A DNA stretch of 64,000 nt from positions 1-64,000 of the forward strand of contig QFNI01000005.1 in NCBI GenBank assembly GCA_003240775.1, read 5' to 3'. A program made the translations under genes and the position numbers. Origin of the DNA: Mesorhizobium amorphae (GTDB taxonomy: Bacteria; Pseudomonadota; Alphaproteobacteria; Rhizobiales; Rhizobiaceae). Shown in pieces: positions 43,340 through 51,168 of this stretch; positions within the stretch are counted from its first letter, which is position 1, and every line of letters starts with the position of its first letter. A model generated the notes under the pieces. That model searched no databases. It was not told the origin of the DNA and saw only the letters and a list, made by a program, of their open reading frames with translations.

Positions 43340-43776
43340 GCGGGGACTCCTTCTTCGAGATAGGAGGCGACGCCGAACGTCTCGCCCCACCAGAGGCAGC
43401 CACCCGCGATGCGGAGGAGCTTGCCGGAAATATGCTCGACGGCCTCGCCCGTCTGAGCATCGGGCACGAAGCCGATCAGCCTGCGGCGGGTCCAGATTTT
43501 CAGCTGCTCGACATCGGCGCTGGCTGCGCTGCCGATCGCGTCGGCCACGTTCTCCGTCACCAGGATCACGCCGAGGTCGCTTTCCAGGCGCTGCAGAACC
43601 CCGCCCATCATGCGCTCGCTGCGGGCCGACGCCTCTTCGAGCGTGAGCACGTAAGCCGCAGGCAGGGCATTCGGGCGCTCCTTCACGATCGCCAGATCGC
43701 CGGCGCGCTCCACCAGTGAGAACGGGCAGTCGGTGGCGCTGGTCAGCCGCTCGATGAACTGGTCGACGAGCGTCAT
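43336..43776 (-). CDS. Head-tail/tail-terminator-like protein (Gp37 type), 146 aa
   Basis: The sequence MTLVDQFIERLTSATDCPFSL with LPAAYVLTLEEASARSER and a C-terminal GGCLWWGETFGVASYLEEG matches Gp37-type small proteins that follow the virion morphogenesis gene in Mu-like siphophages. Its central segment (ESDLGVILVTENVADAIG) forms the typical tail-terminator strand-helix pattern. It probably caps the tail tube. A four-base overlap couples it to the morphogenesis gene. Confidence 0.6.
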   Translation of the reverse strand: MTLVDQFIERLTSATDCPFSLVERAGDLAIVKERPNALPAAYVLTLEEASARSERMMGGVLQRLESDLGVILVTENVADAIGSAASADVEQLKIWTRRRLIGFVPDAQTGEAVEHISGKLLRIAGGCLWWGETFGVASYLEEGVPA

Positions 43777-44363
43777 GGCGCAGCCTCGCTGCCGGCACCG
43801 AGGTGATCGGCGACGATGTCCAGGATTTCCTTCCGGTCGCCTTCGCTGACGCCCAGGAACGGACGCGCAGGCACCGAGACGGTGTGCGCGCCGACCTTGA
43901 AGTCGCGCGCGAGGTTCGCCCGCGACCGGCGCGTGAACCCGGTGACGTCGCCGGTCTTCTCGTTGAACGTCTGGTAGACCGTCTGCTGGCGCTCCGGCAT
44001 CGTGATGTCCGCGCCGAGCTGCTGGACGGCGGCGTAGATCACGTTGGTGCCGACCGAGACCTCTGTGTCGGAGGCCTCGGACACGATGCTCGAATAAAGC
44101 CGGCCGCTGACGCGCAGAATGTTTTCGGTGCCGCGGCGACGTTTGGACGTGATGCGCTTGTTCGCAGTGCGCGGGCTGAGCGCCTTCCAGCCCTTGCCGT
44201 CCGGTCCGGCCTGGCGCTCGAAGCGGCGCTGGGTGGACGTGACGAGGGCCGCGCCGATCGCCGACATGGCGGGGCCGAGGTCGGTGGTTGCGGCCTGCAG
44301 GCGCGCAATGGCGCCCTGCGCTGCCGCATCGTCCACAACGATCCTGATGCCCTCGGCCGCCAT
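43773..44363 (-). CDS. Phage virion morphogenesis protein (Mu gpG-like)
   Basis: From the ATG at 44363 this is a 196-residue protein of the phage virion morphogenesis family (Mu gpG; tail completion). Signature parts are an N-terminal helix pair, RFERQAGPDGKGWKALSPRTA, TENILRVSGRLYSSI, then YAAVQQLGADI and a C-terminal VPARPFLGVSEGDRKEIL. The 'W-x-x-L-s-x-x-T...L..tG.L..sI...G......YA..hq.G...iPaRpFLG' pattern is clear. It acts when heads and tails join. Confidence 0.85.
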   Translation of the reverse strand: MAAEGIRIVVDDAAAQGAIARLQAATTDLGPAMSAIGAALVTSTQRRFERQAGPDGKGWKALSPRTANKRITSKRRRGTENILRVSGRLYSSIVSEASDTEVSVGTNVIYAAVQQLGADITMPERQQTVYQTFNEKTGDVTGFTRRSRANLARDFKVGAHTVSVPARPFLGVSEGDRKEILDIVADHLGAGSEAAP

Positions 44364-44806
44364 CACATGCTCCGCAGCGTATCGCGGGTGAAGACGCGGT
44401 CGGCACGCTTGGCGCGGATCGCGCCGCCACCGGCCGGCTCGGCGGGCGCGCTGCCACCGGCAGGCCCGAGATCGAGCTGGACGAGGCCGCGCGCAACGTC
44501 GCGCAGCCAGCCCATCGCCTCGTTGTGGGCGCGGGCGACAGCACCATCCTTCTCGGCCGACTTGCCGTGCAGGTAGTAGCGCGCGAGATCCGCGCAGACC
44601 TTCGTGAGCGCCGGCGGCACGGCCGCCAGCGGGAGCTTCGCCACCTTGCCCACGAACCCGTCCGCGAGCGCATCAGCATCCGCCAGCGCACGATCGACAA
44701 CGGCGTCGTCGATCGCCTGGGGCGGACGGTTGATGCGGTCCGTCAGCTGGAGCAGCTCGGTTTCGCCGAAGCGCTCGATCAGGTCCTGTTTGGTGGCGTA
44801 GGTCAC
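44363..44806 (-). CDS. DUF1320 family protein (Mu gp36-like)
   Basis: This protein of 147 residues uses a GTG start at 44806 directly before TYATKQDLIERFGETELLQLTD, the conserved DUF1320 opening. The AIDDAVVDRALADADALADGFV and VCADLARYYLHG segments follow. In Mu-like phages this is gp36, a head-completion or connector protein. The last 40 residues are Gly/Ala-rich and then basic (IRAKRADRVFTRDTLRSM). No ATG exists near the family start. Confidence 0.82.
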   Translation of the reverse strand: MTYATKQDLIERFGETELLQLTDRINRPPQAIDDAVVDRALADADALADGFVGKVAKLPLAAVPPALTKVCADLARYYLHGKSAEKDGAVARAHNEAMGWLRDVARGLVQLDLGPAGGSAPAEPAGGGAIRAKRADRVFTRDTLRSM

Positions 44807-44819
44807 GGGTGCGGACTCG

Positions 44820-45143
44820 TCAGACGATCTCGACGACGATGTTCGGCTGCTCGCTCTGCGCGTCAGCAAGGAGCGCCTCGACCTGCTCCAGTTCCAGCGT
44901 CGAGAGGGGATGGTCCGTTGCGGTGGCGGAATGCTCGATGCCAGCGCGGCGGAAGCCCGCGACCTTCGCTGTGACGCGGAGGATCGGCTCTCCTTGGCCG
45001 CCGCGCTCCTGCCACGCATCCATGACGGCATGGGTCAGAGGCAGAGCAGCCTCAAGCTCGGCGAGCGTCGCCTCCACGGCGGCCATCGGCTCCGCGCCTT
45101 CCGTGATACGATCTTCGACAGTCTTCGCAGGTCGTTTGGTCAT
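44820..45143 (-). CDS. Mu-like gp35/HI1506-type protein
   Basis: The 107-residue sequence contains ILRVTAKVAGFRRAGIEHSATATDHPLSTLELEQVEALLADA, the core of the HI1506-related family seen between capsid and gp36 genes in Mu-like phages. A variable acidic N terminus precedes it. Function not established; presumably a head-associated protein. Confidence 0.75.
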   Translation of the reverse strand: MTKRPAKTVEDRITEGAEPMAAVEATLAELEAALPLTHAVMDAWQERGGQGEPILRVTAKVAGFRRAGIEHSATATDHPLSTLELEQVEALLADAQSEQPNIVVEIV

Positions 45144-45235
45144 CGAAATCTCCGGGTCTTGCAGGAGGCGTCCAGCGGGCGCCCCGTGAAAGACCCGCCG
45201 GCGACGTGCCCCGGCGGATCGAGCAGCGCGGAAGG

Positions 45236-45535
45236 TCAGCAGAGCGCGCGGGCGAAATCCCCATCCACGCGGAAGGCCGGCGCCGGACGGCGGGCGGCAC
45301 GGCGGCGCAAGAACTCGCGGACGCTGGGCAGCGACATGGCACCGGCGAGGGCGACGATCGCCAGCAGCGACACGACAGCCACACGAAGCACTTCCATCGA
45401 CACGGCGTCGGCTGTCGCCAGAGGCAGCGGGTCGAACAGCACCAAGCGCCAGGACAGCGCGAGCGCCGCGCAGACGATGGCAACCGCAAGCACGCGGAAT
45501 TCACGGATGATGAAGGGAAGAGAGCGCAGATCCAT
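45236..45535 (-). CDS. Two-helix membrane protein inserted in the head module (99 aa)
   Basis: The protein begins MDLRSLPFIIREFRVLAVAIV, has hydrophobic helices near residues 15-35 and 45-65, and ends in a basic LRRRAARR segment plus a short tail. A near-ideal AGGAGG ribosome site precedes the ATG. Most Mu-like head modules have no membrane gene between capsid and gp35. A GC hairpin lies just upstream of this gene, after the capsid gene. It could be an accessory immunity or superinfection factor; unproven. Confidence 0.6.
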   Translation of the reverse strand: MDLRSLPFIIREFRVLAVAIVCAALALSWRLVLFDPLPLATADAVSMEVLRVAVVSLLAIVALAGAMSLPSVREFLRRRAARRPAPAFRVDGDFARALC

Positions 45536-45588
45536 AAGAACCTCCTTTTCGGGCCTCACGCGAACCGCCTGCGGGCGGCTCCCGAAAG

Positions 45589-45611
45589 GCCCGCCGGCAT
45601 CACCGGCGGGC
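45589..45611 (-). terminator. Terminator-like hairpin after the capsid gene
   Basis: A perfect 9-base stem, GCCCGCCGG / CCGGCGGGC, with a 5-base loop, is followed on the minus strand by CTTTC. It lies 27 bases after the capsid stop and may partly stop transcription, keeping capsid mRNA abundant relative to downstream genes. A second imperfect hairpin (GCCGCC/GGCGGT) follows at once. Confidence 0.6.
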
Positions 45612-45637
45612 ATCCTCTTGGGGTTGCAGCCAGCCGA

Positions 45638-46531
45638 TCAGGCCAGCCAGGGCGTCATCAGCAGCTCGGCCGAGCCCGCCCACTTGTTGCTCTCGCCGCC
45701 ATTGATGAGCTGCGAGGACAGGATGGACTTGCCGGCACCTTCCAGCGACGGCGGCACCACGAGGAGGTCGGGCACCAGGCCGAGCGGACGGCCGAAGTCG
45801 CCCTTCATGCCGGTGATGGCGACGCGCGCGGCCTCATAGCTGGTGGGCGTGAGCGGCTGCTTGGAGCCGTAGGCGAACTGCCAGAAGCCGTAGCCCGCAT
45901 TGGCGCGGCCATCGACGCCGTACATGAACTCCTTTTTGCGGAAGACCTGCGGATCGGTCGGATCGTCCAGCGCCACGAAGTCGAACGACTTCCGGATCTG
46001 GTAGATGATCGGCTTGATCGCGCGCTTCGTGCACATCAGGAACCAGGCGTCGCCCGAGCCGCCGCCGGTGTTCGAGACCGAGACCGGATCGCCGTTGGCG
46101 TTCAGGACCGGGTGATCGGCGTCGAAGAAGGGCTGGCCGTCATAGCACTTCTGGGCGAAGCCGTTCTTCAGCATCGGCCAGACGAGCTGGTCGGGGAACG
46201 CGGCAACCGAAACGCCCATCTCCTGGAAGAGCGGCGCATAAGTGCCCAGCGTGTCGTCCTGGACGTCGTCGCGGTCCACGCCGATCGTCAGCTCGAAGGA
46301 GCGGTTCTTGATCGAGTAGTCGGCTTCCGCGACGTTGTTGACGATGCGGTCGCCGATCCATTCGCGGATGCCCGGCAGCTTGCCGAGCCAGCCGTAGCGC
46401 TCCTCGCGTGCGCTCGACGGTACCACCGTCGAAACGCGTAGATAGTCCGAGGCCGCCTGCGAGAGGCCGCCCTGGAAGTTAGTCTTGAACCCAACGCGCA
46501 GGGCGTTGAGGCCATCGGTCGTGATCTTCAT
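45638..46531 (-). CDS. Major capsid protein (Mu gpT-like)
   Basis: This is a 297-residue Mu-type major head subunit. Diagnostic parts are LNALRVGFKTNFQGGL at the N terminus and STVVPSSAREERYGWLGKLPGIREWIGDR. Further on come LTIGVDRDDVQDDTLG, FFDADHPVL and DLLVVPPSLEGAGKSIL. These correspond to the conserved Mu gpT motifs (yawLg..p..reW.Gdr; v.r..i.dD..g; fF...H). It forms the icosahedral shell. The ATG at 46531 is 10 bases after the stop of the decoration-like gene. Confidence 0.92.
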   Translation of the reverse strand: MKITTDGLNALRVGFKTNFQGGLSQAASDYLRVSTVVPSSAREERYGWLGKLPGIREWIGDRIVNNVAEADYSIKNRSFELTIGVDRDDVQDDTLGTYAPLFQEMGVSVAAFPDQLVWPMLKNGFAQKCYDGQPFFDADHPVLNANGDPVSVSNTGGGSGDAWFLMCTKRAIKPIIYQIRKSFDFVALDDPTDPQVFRKKEFMYGVDGRANAGYGFWQFAYGSKQPLTPTSYEAARVAITGMKGDFGRPLGLVPDLLVVPPSLEGAGKSILSSQLINGGESNKWAGSAELLMTPWLA

Positions 46532-46541
46532 GGTTGCTGCC

Positions 46542-46952
46542 TCAGCCGTGCCGCACCCACACGCCCTGATCGTCGACATCGTAGATTGTGCCGGCGATGG
46601 AGCGGGTGTTGGAGCCAGTGGTTTTCGCCACGGTCTGATCGTCGACGCCGTAGCAGGGGTTGGTGATGTCGGCGCGGGTGATGAGGTCCGCCGACGCGGA
46701 GTTGGCCCACCGGAAGACGCCGCGGTCGACGCGAACGCTGATGGCGCCGTTGGCACCGGCCGTGTTGTCGGCCGCGGCCTCAGCGCGCCCGATACCTTTC
46801 AGCGTGGTCGCGGTCGACATCGGCACCGCGAAGCCGTCGGCGCCGATCGCCACGAGGGCGCCCTGGAAGATGCGTGCGCCGGCCTTCACCGGCACCTCAG
46901 AGACGGCGTTCAGGCGCGAAGGGGTGTTCCGGGCCTTTGCGAGCGCGACCAT
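46542..46952 (-). CDS. Capsid decoration/cement-like protein (136 aa)
   Basis: From the ATG at 46952 the protein reads MVALAKARNTPSRLNAVSEV followed by a beta-rich body (ARIFQGALVAIGADGFAVPM, AISVRVDRGVFRWAN, IYDVDDQGVWVRHG). This is the size and strand pattern of DUF2190-like or gpD-type decoration proteins that sit between protease/scaffold and capsid genes in Mu-like phages. It starts 1 base after the protease stop, so both are coupled. Confidence 0.7.
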   Translation of the reverse strand: MVALAKARNTPSRLNAVSEVPVKAGARIFQGALVAIGADGFAVPMSTATTLKGIGRAEAAADNTAGANGAISVRVDRGVFRWANSASADLITRADITNPCYGVDDQTVAKTTGSNTRSIAGTIYDVDDQGVWVRHG

Positions 46953-46953
46953 G

Positions 46954-47499
46954 TCAGAGCACCTCCGCTTCGGCTGCCTCGGCCGCGAGCGTCGCGGCAT
47001 AGGCCTCGGGTTTCATGCCAAGCGCACGAGCGGCCTCGAGCTGGGTGGCGTCGAGCACCGTCCCGCCGCCTTCCTTGGTCGCGGCCTTGGTGCTCGTCTG
47101 CTGCTTGGTCAGCGTCGGAGCGCCCGCGGCGTAGGCCTCGAACTTCGCGAGGTCCGCCTTGGCGAGGTCGAGGCCCCAATCGCGCTGGCCGGGCGACAGC
47201 TTGCCCTGCTGGATCGCGAGCGCCACAGCTGCCTCGGCTTTCGATGCCGCGCCCGCGTCGGTCAGCGCCTTCACCTGCGTCTGCAGTTCAGAGACGACGG
47301 AGAACGGCACGAACTCGGTGGGGTCGGGCTTTGCCTTCGCAGCGAACGCCGCGATGACGGCGGTGGGCTCGGCGCCCGCCTGCAGGCCGGCCGCCTGGGC
47401 GATGGCCGTGCTGCCGGAAAGCAGCTTGTTGACGGCCGAAAGGGCGGCGTCCTCCCCCGCGTCATCGGCAAGGCCGAGCGCGGACAGCACCTTTTTCAT
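46954..47499 (-). CDS. Nested in-frame scaffold product (Mu gpZ-like)
   Basis: An in-frame ATG at 47499 is preceded by GAGGAG at 8 bases and starts MKKVLSALGLADDAGEDAALS, giving 181 residues that match the scaffold part of the protease-scaffold protein. Mu and several relatives make the scaffold separately from such a site. The proposal rests on the start signal and the family precedent. Confidence 0.65.
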   Translation of the reverse strand: MKKVLSALGLADDAGEDAALSAVNKLLSGSTAIAQAAGLQAGAEPTAVIAAFAAKAKPDPTEFVPFSVVSELQTQVKALTDAGAASKAEAAVALAIQQGKLSPGQRDWGLDLAKADLAKFEAYAAGAPTLTKQQTSTKAATKEGGGTVLDATQLEAARALGMKPEAYAATLAAEAAEAEVL

Positions 47500-48027
47500 C
47501 GGTGGCTCCTCGTTGAACTGTTCGGTGGAAAGGCTGGCGAGATCGGCGCTCGCCGCGACCTGCGCGAGATCCAGCGCCGGTGTGTTGGTGAGCGCGGCCA
47601 TGCGGATGGCGAGCACCTTGCCCGTCGCTTTGCTCTGCAGCAGCACCGGGCTGAGGTAGCGATACTCCTGGGCGCGGATCGCTTCGGCCGCAGCCGCCGT
47701 CCACTCGACCCGGCCCCAGATGCCGTCGTCGCGAACCTGTAGCTCCTTCACCCAGCCAGCCGCCTTGGCCGTGCCGCCCACACCGTCGCGCGCGCCGAAC
47801 ACCGTCTGGTGGTCGTAGTCGATCACCAGCTCGGTCGCCCCAGCGATGCTCTTGGTGCGGTCGACGATCGCCTGCAGCGCCTCGCCGTGGCCAGCCTCGA
47901 AGGGGCCTCGCCCGTCCCGCGCCTGAAACGAACCGGCCGGGCAGAGCTGCACCCACGCGCCGCCCGCCGCGTCGGCGGGGAGTGCGGCGACGGGAGCCGC
48001 CAGGGCGATGAGAAGGGTTTTGGTCAT
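46954..48027 (-). CDS. Head maturation protease with C-terminal scaffold (Mu gpI-like)
   Basis: This is a 357-residue protein. The N-terminal half is the Mu I protease: GAWVQLCPAGSFQARDGRGPF, LVIDYDHQTVFG and AAEAIRAQEYRYLSPVLL, then ALTNTPALD. It cleaves scaffold and capsid precursors in the prohead. The C-terminal half (from about residue 177) is an Ala-rich helical scaffold. As in Mu, where gpZ is the C-terminal part of gpI made from an internal start, a strong internal start is present here. The gene follows a 349-base gap that is the only large gap in the late operon. Confidence 0.88.
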   Translation of the reverse strand: MTKTLLIALAAPVAALPADAAGGAWVQLCPAGSFQARDGRGPFEAGHGEALQAIVDRTKSIAGATELVIDYDHQTVFGARDGVGGTAKAAGWVKELQVRDDGIWGRVEWTAAAAEAIRAQEYRYLSPVLLQSKATGKVLAIRMAALTNTPALDLAQVAASADLASLSTEQFNEEPPMKKVLSALGLADDAGEDAALSAVNKLLSGSTAIAQAAGLQAGAEPTAVIAAFAAKAKPDPTEFVPFSVVSELQTQVKALTDAGAASKAEAAVALAIQQGKLSPGQRDWGLDLAKADLAKFEAYAAGAPTLTKQQTSTKAATKEGGGTVLDATQLEAARALGMKPEAYAATLAAEAAEAEVL

Positions 48028-48376
48028 GCCAGCGCATCTAGCCGCGCTGGCGACACGCTGTCGGGGGGCCGAAATCGGCCCCCGAAGAGCCTAGCGGGAC
48101 AGAACTGCGCTGGTAGGGATGAACCGACTGCTCGGGCGCTGGGTTACTTCGCCGTTAAACGGGTTTTAAACGGGTCCTGGCAGCGACGAGCCGTTTCAAC
48201 GTAACTTCCCCGGTCCGAGACGGCAACGGCGCTCCTGGGGCTTATTTGCCGACCGCCTCGCGAAACGCTATATGATGGCCAGTGCGTGCGACACGGTGCA
48301 ACTCTCCCTGCCGTAGGACCGCCGTCAAAAGCGGGATCGCAATGTGGGGTTACCGGGAGGCCCCACCACGCACACC
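48028..48376 (-). other. Intergenic region in the late operon with direct repeats and hairpins
   Basis: No gene is supported in these 349 bases. A 9-base hairpin (GGGGGCCGA / TCGGCCCCC, 48064-48083) lies before the protease gene. On the minus strand two direct copies of ACCCGTTTAA sit at about 48149-48173. An AT-richer stretch with CTATATGATGG lies near 48268. A GTGGGG/CCCCAC hairpin (48344-48366) lies just after the F-like gene's stop and could terminate its transcript. A second late promoter or a regulatory RNA is possible. Confidence 0.45.
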
Positions 48377-49588
48377 TCAACGCTCATCCTTCAGGACCTT
48401 CACGCCTGCCTTGCGCAACAGACGCGCGATGTCGGCCTCGCTCGTGAAGCGGTAGGACAGGATGAACGCCGCCATGCCCGTCCTGGTCGTTTTCAGGGCA
48501 ACGTAGCGCCAGCGCCCATCTGCTTCCCGCACGATCACGAACTGGCTGTCCCGGTCCTGCAGGATCAGCGTGGCATCCGCCACGATCGCGGGCAGATCGA
48601 GGTAATCGGCCAGCACCATCTCCGGGTGGTGCGCGAGCTGCTTGCGCATCGTCTCGGCCGACAGGAGCGCGACCGATGCCTGCGCTTTGGTCGCGGCGCC
48701 GATCTCGGGCGGCAGGACGAACATCGGCAGCTCGCCTTCGGGCTTCTCCATGAACCGCTGGAACACGGGTGGGTCGAGCGCGTGCGCGATGCCGGCCTGC
48801 GCGAGTGCCGGTGGGCTTCCCACCACCTTGCGGGCGAACGCGCTGTTGGGCCCGGCTGCAGCACCTGCCTGGCCGGGGTTGTAGGCCCAGCCGGGATCGA
48901 TGCCGTCCGGCACGCGGGTGACCTCGCCCGTGCGGCGGTTCACGAAGTCGCGGAACGTGTCGATCGGTGGCTCGAAGCGGAGCTCCTCGCCCTCGGCCTT
49001 GAGCCGATCCACGTCACGCTGTGACAGGCTCTGCATCGTGCAGCGGCAGCCCCAGCCGCAGGGCGTGGCCCAGCGGTCCCAGTAAGGATGGTCGACCGGC
49101 AGCACGAGGTTGTGGCGTGCGCGGTGCGACGGCCTGGTCGCCTCGTCCAGGATTGCCACGTAGCGCAAGAAAGGCCGAGCCGCCTTGTTGCGCTCGAAGC
49201 TCGCCCAGTGTCCGGCCGCGTAGCTGACGCGCATGTTCGCATCGAAGATGGTGCGCAGGCGCCTGGTGCTGCCGAGCTGCGCAAGATCCTCCTCGCCGGT
49301 CAGCGGGTCGGTCACCAGCTGGCGGCCCCACCAGCCTTGCTCCTTCAGGAAAGGGGTGAGGTTCGAGGCAAAATCACGGAACGTCTTCCCCTCTGCCAGC
49401 GCGCGTGTGAGGCCTGCGTGGATCTCGCCTAGGATGTCGAAGCCGGCCGACTTCGCGACCGTGAACATGGCCGCGTGCTCTTCCTGCCAGACGTCTTGCC
49501 AGGAGAACGACGGGTCGAGGCGAGCCCCACGCCGCGCGAGGGCGGCCATGGCAGCAAGGGGCGGGAGCGGCTCCAGGGTGACGGTCAT
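48377..49588 (-). CDS. Mu gpF-like head morphogenesis protein with C-terminal nuclease-toxin-like domain
   Basis: This is a 403-residue protein. Residues about 1-230 are the phage Mu F-like domain: VWQEEHAAMFTVAKSAGFDIL, a central helical part, RTIFDANMRVSYAAGHW, and HPYWDRWATPCGWGCRCTMQ with clustered Cys near the domain end. Residues about 285-403 form a separate domain (PMFVLPPEIGAATKAQASVALLS, KQLAHHPEMVLADYLDLPAIV, then WRYVALKTTRTGMAAFILSYR). Its order of conserved His, aromatic and Arg/Lys residues resembles the phage Barnase/EndoU/ColicinE5/RelE-like (PBECR) nuclease group known to be fused to F-like proteins. It would be packaged and possibly injected. The domain call is by eye. Confidence 0.78.
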   Translation of the reverse strand: MTVTLEPLPPLAAMAALARRGARLDPSFSWQDVWQEEHAAMFTVAKSAGFDILGEIHAGLTRALAEGKTFRDFASNLTPFLKEQGWWGRQLVTDPLTGEEDLAQLGSTRRLRTIFDANMRVSYAAGHWASFERNKAARPFLRYVAILDEATRPSHRARHNLVLPVDHPYWDRWATPCGWGCRCTMQSLSQRDVDRLKAEGEELRFEPPIDTFRDFVNRRTGEVTRVPDGIDPGWAYNPGQAGAAAGPNSAFARKVVGSPPALAQAGIAHALDPPVFQRFMEKPEGELPMFVLPPEIGAATKAQASVALLSAETMRKQLAHHPEMVLADYLDLPAIVADATLILQDRDSQFVIVREADGRWRYVALKTTRTGMAAFILSYRFTSEADIARLLRKAGVKVLKDER

Positions 49589-49599
49589 GTCCTATGCCG

Positions 49600-51168
49600 T
49601 CACGCGAGGGGCTCTTCGGCCTCGCCGGCGATGCGCGCCGCGAACGCCGCACGCGCGAGCTGCTCGGTCAGCGCTGCGACGTCCATGCCCGCGAACTGCT
49701 CGGCCAGGATCGCCGTCGCCTCCTCGATCGTGGTGGCGGCAGCCAGGCGGTCGGAGAGCCCAACCGTGAGCGGCGCAAGCAACGGCTCCCAGTCGCCGAT
49801 CGCCAGGTCGATGCCCCGGTCGATGGCATCGCGGTTGCCCGCGCCCGTCGTGGCGCTGAAGGACGTCTGTGCCGGCTTATCGCCCGGCGCTGGCGGCACG
49901 GGGGTCGGGAGAACGGGGGCCGGCGCCGGCGCCGGCTTACCGAGAACCTCTTCCCTCGCGTCCGGATCAGGCAGGCCGAGCTTGTCGCGCATGACAGCGG
50001 TCGACACGCGAAGGCCGAATGGCACGAGCTGGACGACGTTGCGCACCAGCTTCTCGACGTCCTCTTCTTCGGGCCGTCCGATCTTGAGGCGCGGATAGGC
50101 TTTCTGCGGCCCGAAGTTGAGGTCGACCAGCGCACGCACGAGATCTCGGCGCAGCGTGGCGGCAAGCTGGCGGGCGTCGGCCTTCTCGATGTCGTCGCGC
50201 ACCCGGTCATGCGTCTTGCCGACCGCGTGGCCGCCGGCGATGGCATCGGTGGTCGCTGTCTGCCCGAGCACGGATTTCGACGTCTGCCGGTCAAGCCAGT
50301 CGGCCCGCTTTTCGTAAAGCTCGTGGTTGCCGGCGAGCTGCGCGCCCACGAACTCGACGGCCATGGAGACCGGCACGATCGCCGCGTAGTCCGTGCCGAT
50401 GTTCGTCACCGCCTCGAGCAGGACTTCCTTGTCGCGCTCTGATGCGCCGGCATCGTATTTGCCGAGCCGGAGCGGCTGGCCGTAGGCCTCGCAGAAGATC
50501 GCCCAGTCGCGGACCGTGAATGCCTTGAACAGGAACGTCCAGGCGGCCCCTCGCGCGAGCCCGCCTCGGATCGGCAGACCGCTCTTCGCCTTGCCCTCGT
50601 GAACGATCCAGCCGAAGGGCTGCAGAGGCACGGGCCCGCCCGGCTCGCGGAGCAGAAGGGTTTCGCCGTCGATGCGGTCGAACTCGAACCAGCGTGGCTC
50701 GCGGCGCTTCAGGGCGCGCGGACGCCACTGGCCTTCGGACGTGTCCCAAAGGATTTCCGTGGCGGAGAAGCCCTTGCCGATCGCGTCCAGGATGTCGATC
50801 AATTCGAACTGGAAGGCATCGCGCTCGATGATCTCGCGCACCAGGTCCGCATGCGCGATGCCAGCCTTGTCGTCGGTCGCGGCCTCCACCGTGATGTCGA
50901 GGCCGGCCACCTGCAGCTTCCGCGTGGCGAGCACGGAGCCGTAATGCTGGTCGCGCTCCTCCATGTCCTCGGCCAGCGCCAGATACTGCTCGGCGTCGTT
51001 CTCGATCGAGTTGCGCAGCAGGCGTGCCAGCCGGCCCGGCGTGAGCCCGGCTGCCGGGTGCATGGCGTCATGGCGGCGGATGCCGGCCGTGGTGGGCGAA
51101 GCCTGCTCCTGGCGCAGTGCCTGCCGGTCGATCGGCCGGCCGTAGGCATCGAGCAGCGTGACGGCCAT
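49600..51168 (-). CDS. Portal protein (DUF935, Mu gp29-like)
   Basis: This 522-residue protein forms the DNA channel ring at the capsid vertex. DUF935 motifs are visible: LLRNSIENDAEQYLALAEDMEERDQHYGSVLATRK, DILDAIGKGFSATEILWD, a central WIVHEGKAKSGLPIRGGLAR, and KAFTVRDWAIFCEAYGQPLRLGKYD. The C terminus is Ala/Pro-rich then helical. The start at 51168 overlaps the terminase stop (TGATG). Its size and position are exactly those of Mu gp29. Confidence 0.9.
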   Translation of the reverse strand: MAVTLLDAYGRPIDRQALRQEQASPTTAGIRRHDAMHPAAGLTPGRLARLLRNSIENDAEQYLALAEDMEERDQHYGSVLATRKLQVAGLDITVEAATDDKAGIAHADLVREIIERDAFQFELIDILDAIGKGFSATEILWDTSEGQWRPRALKRREPRWFEFDRIDGETLLLREPGGPVPLQPFGWIVHEGKAKSGLPIRGGLARGAAWTFLFKAFTVRDWAIFCEAYGQPLRLGKYDAGASERDKEVLLEAVTNIGTDYAAIVPVSMAVEFVGAQLAGNHELYEKRADWLDRQTSKSVLGQTATTDAIAGGHAVGKTHDRVRDDIEKADARQLAATLRRDLVRALVDLNFGPQKAYPRLKIGRPEEEDVEKLVRNVVQLVPFGLRVSTAVMRDKLGLPDPDAREEVLGKPAPAPAPVLPTPVPPAPGDKPAQTSFSATTGAGNRDAIDRGIDLAIGDWEPLLAPLTVGLSDRLAAATTIEEATAILAEQFAGMDVAALTEQLARAAFAARIAGEAEEPLA

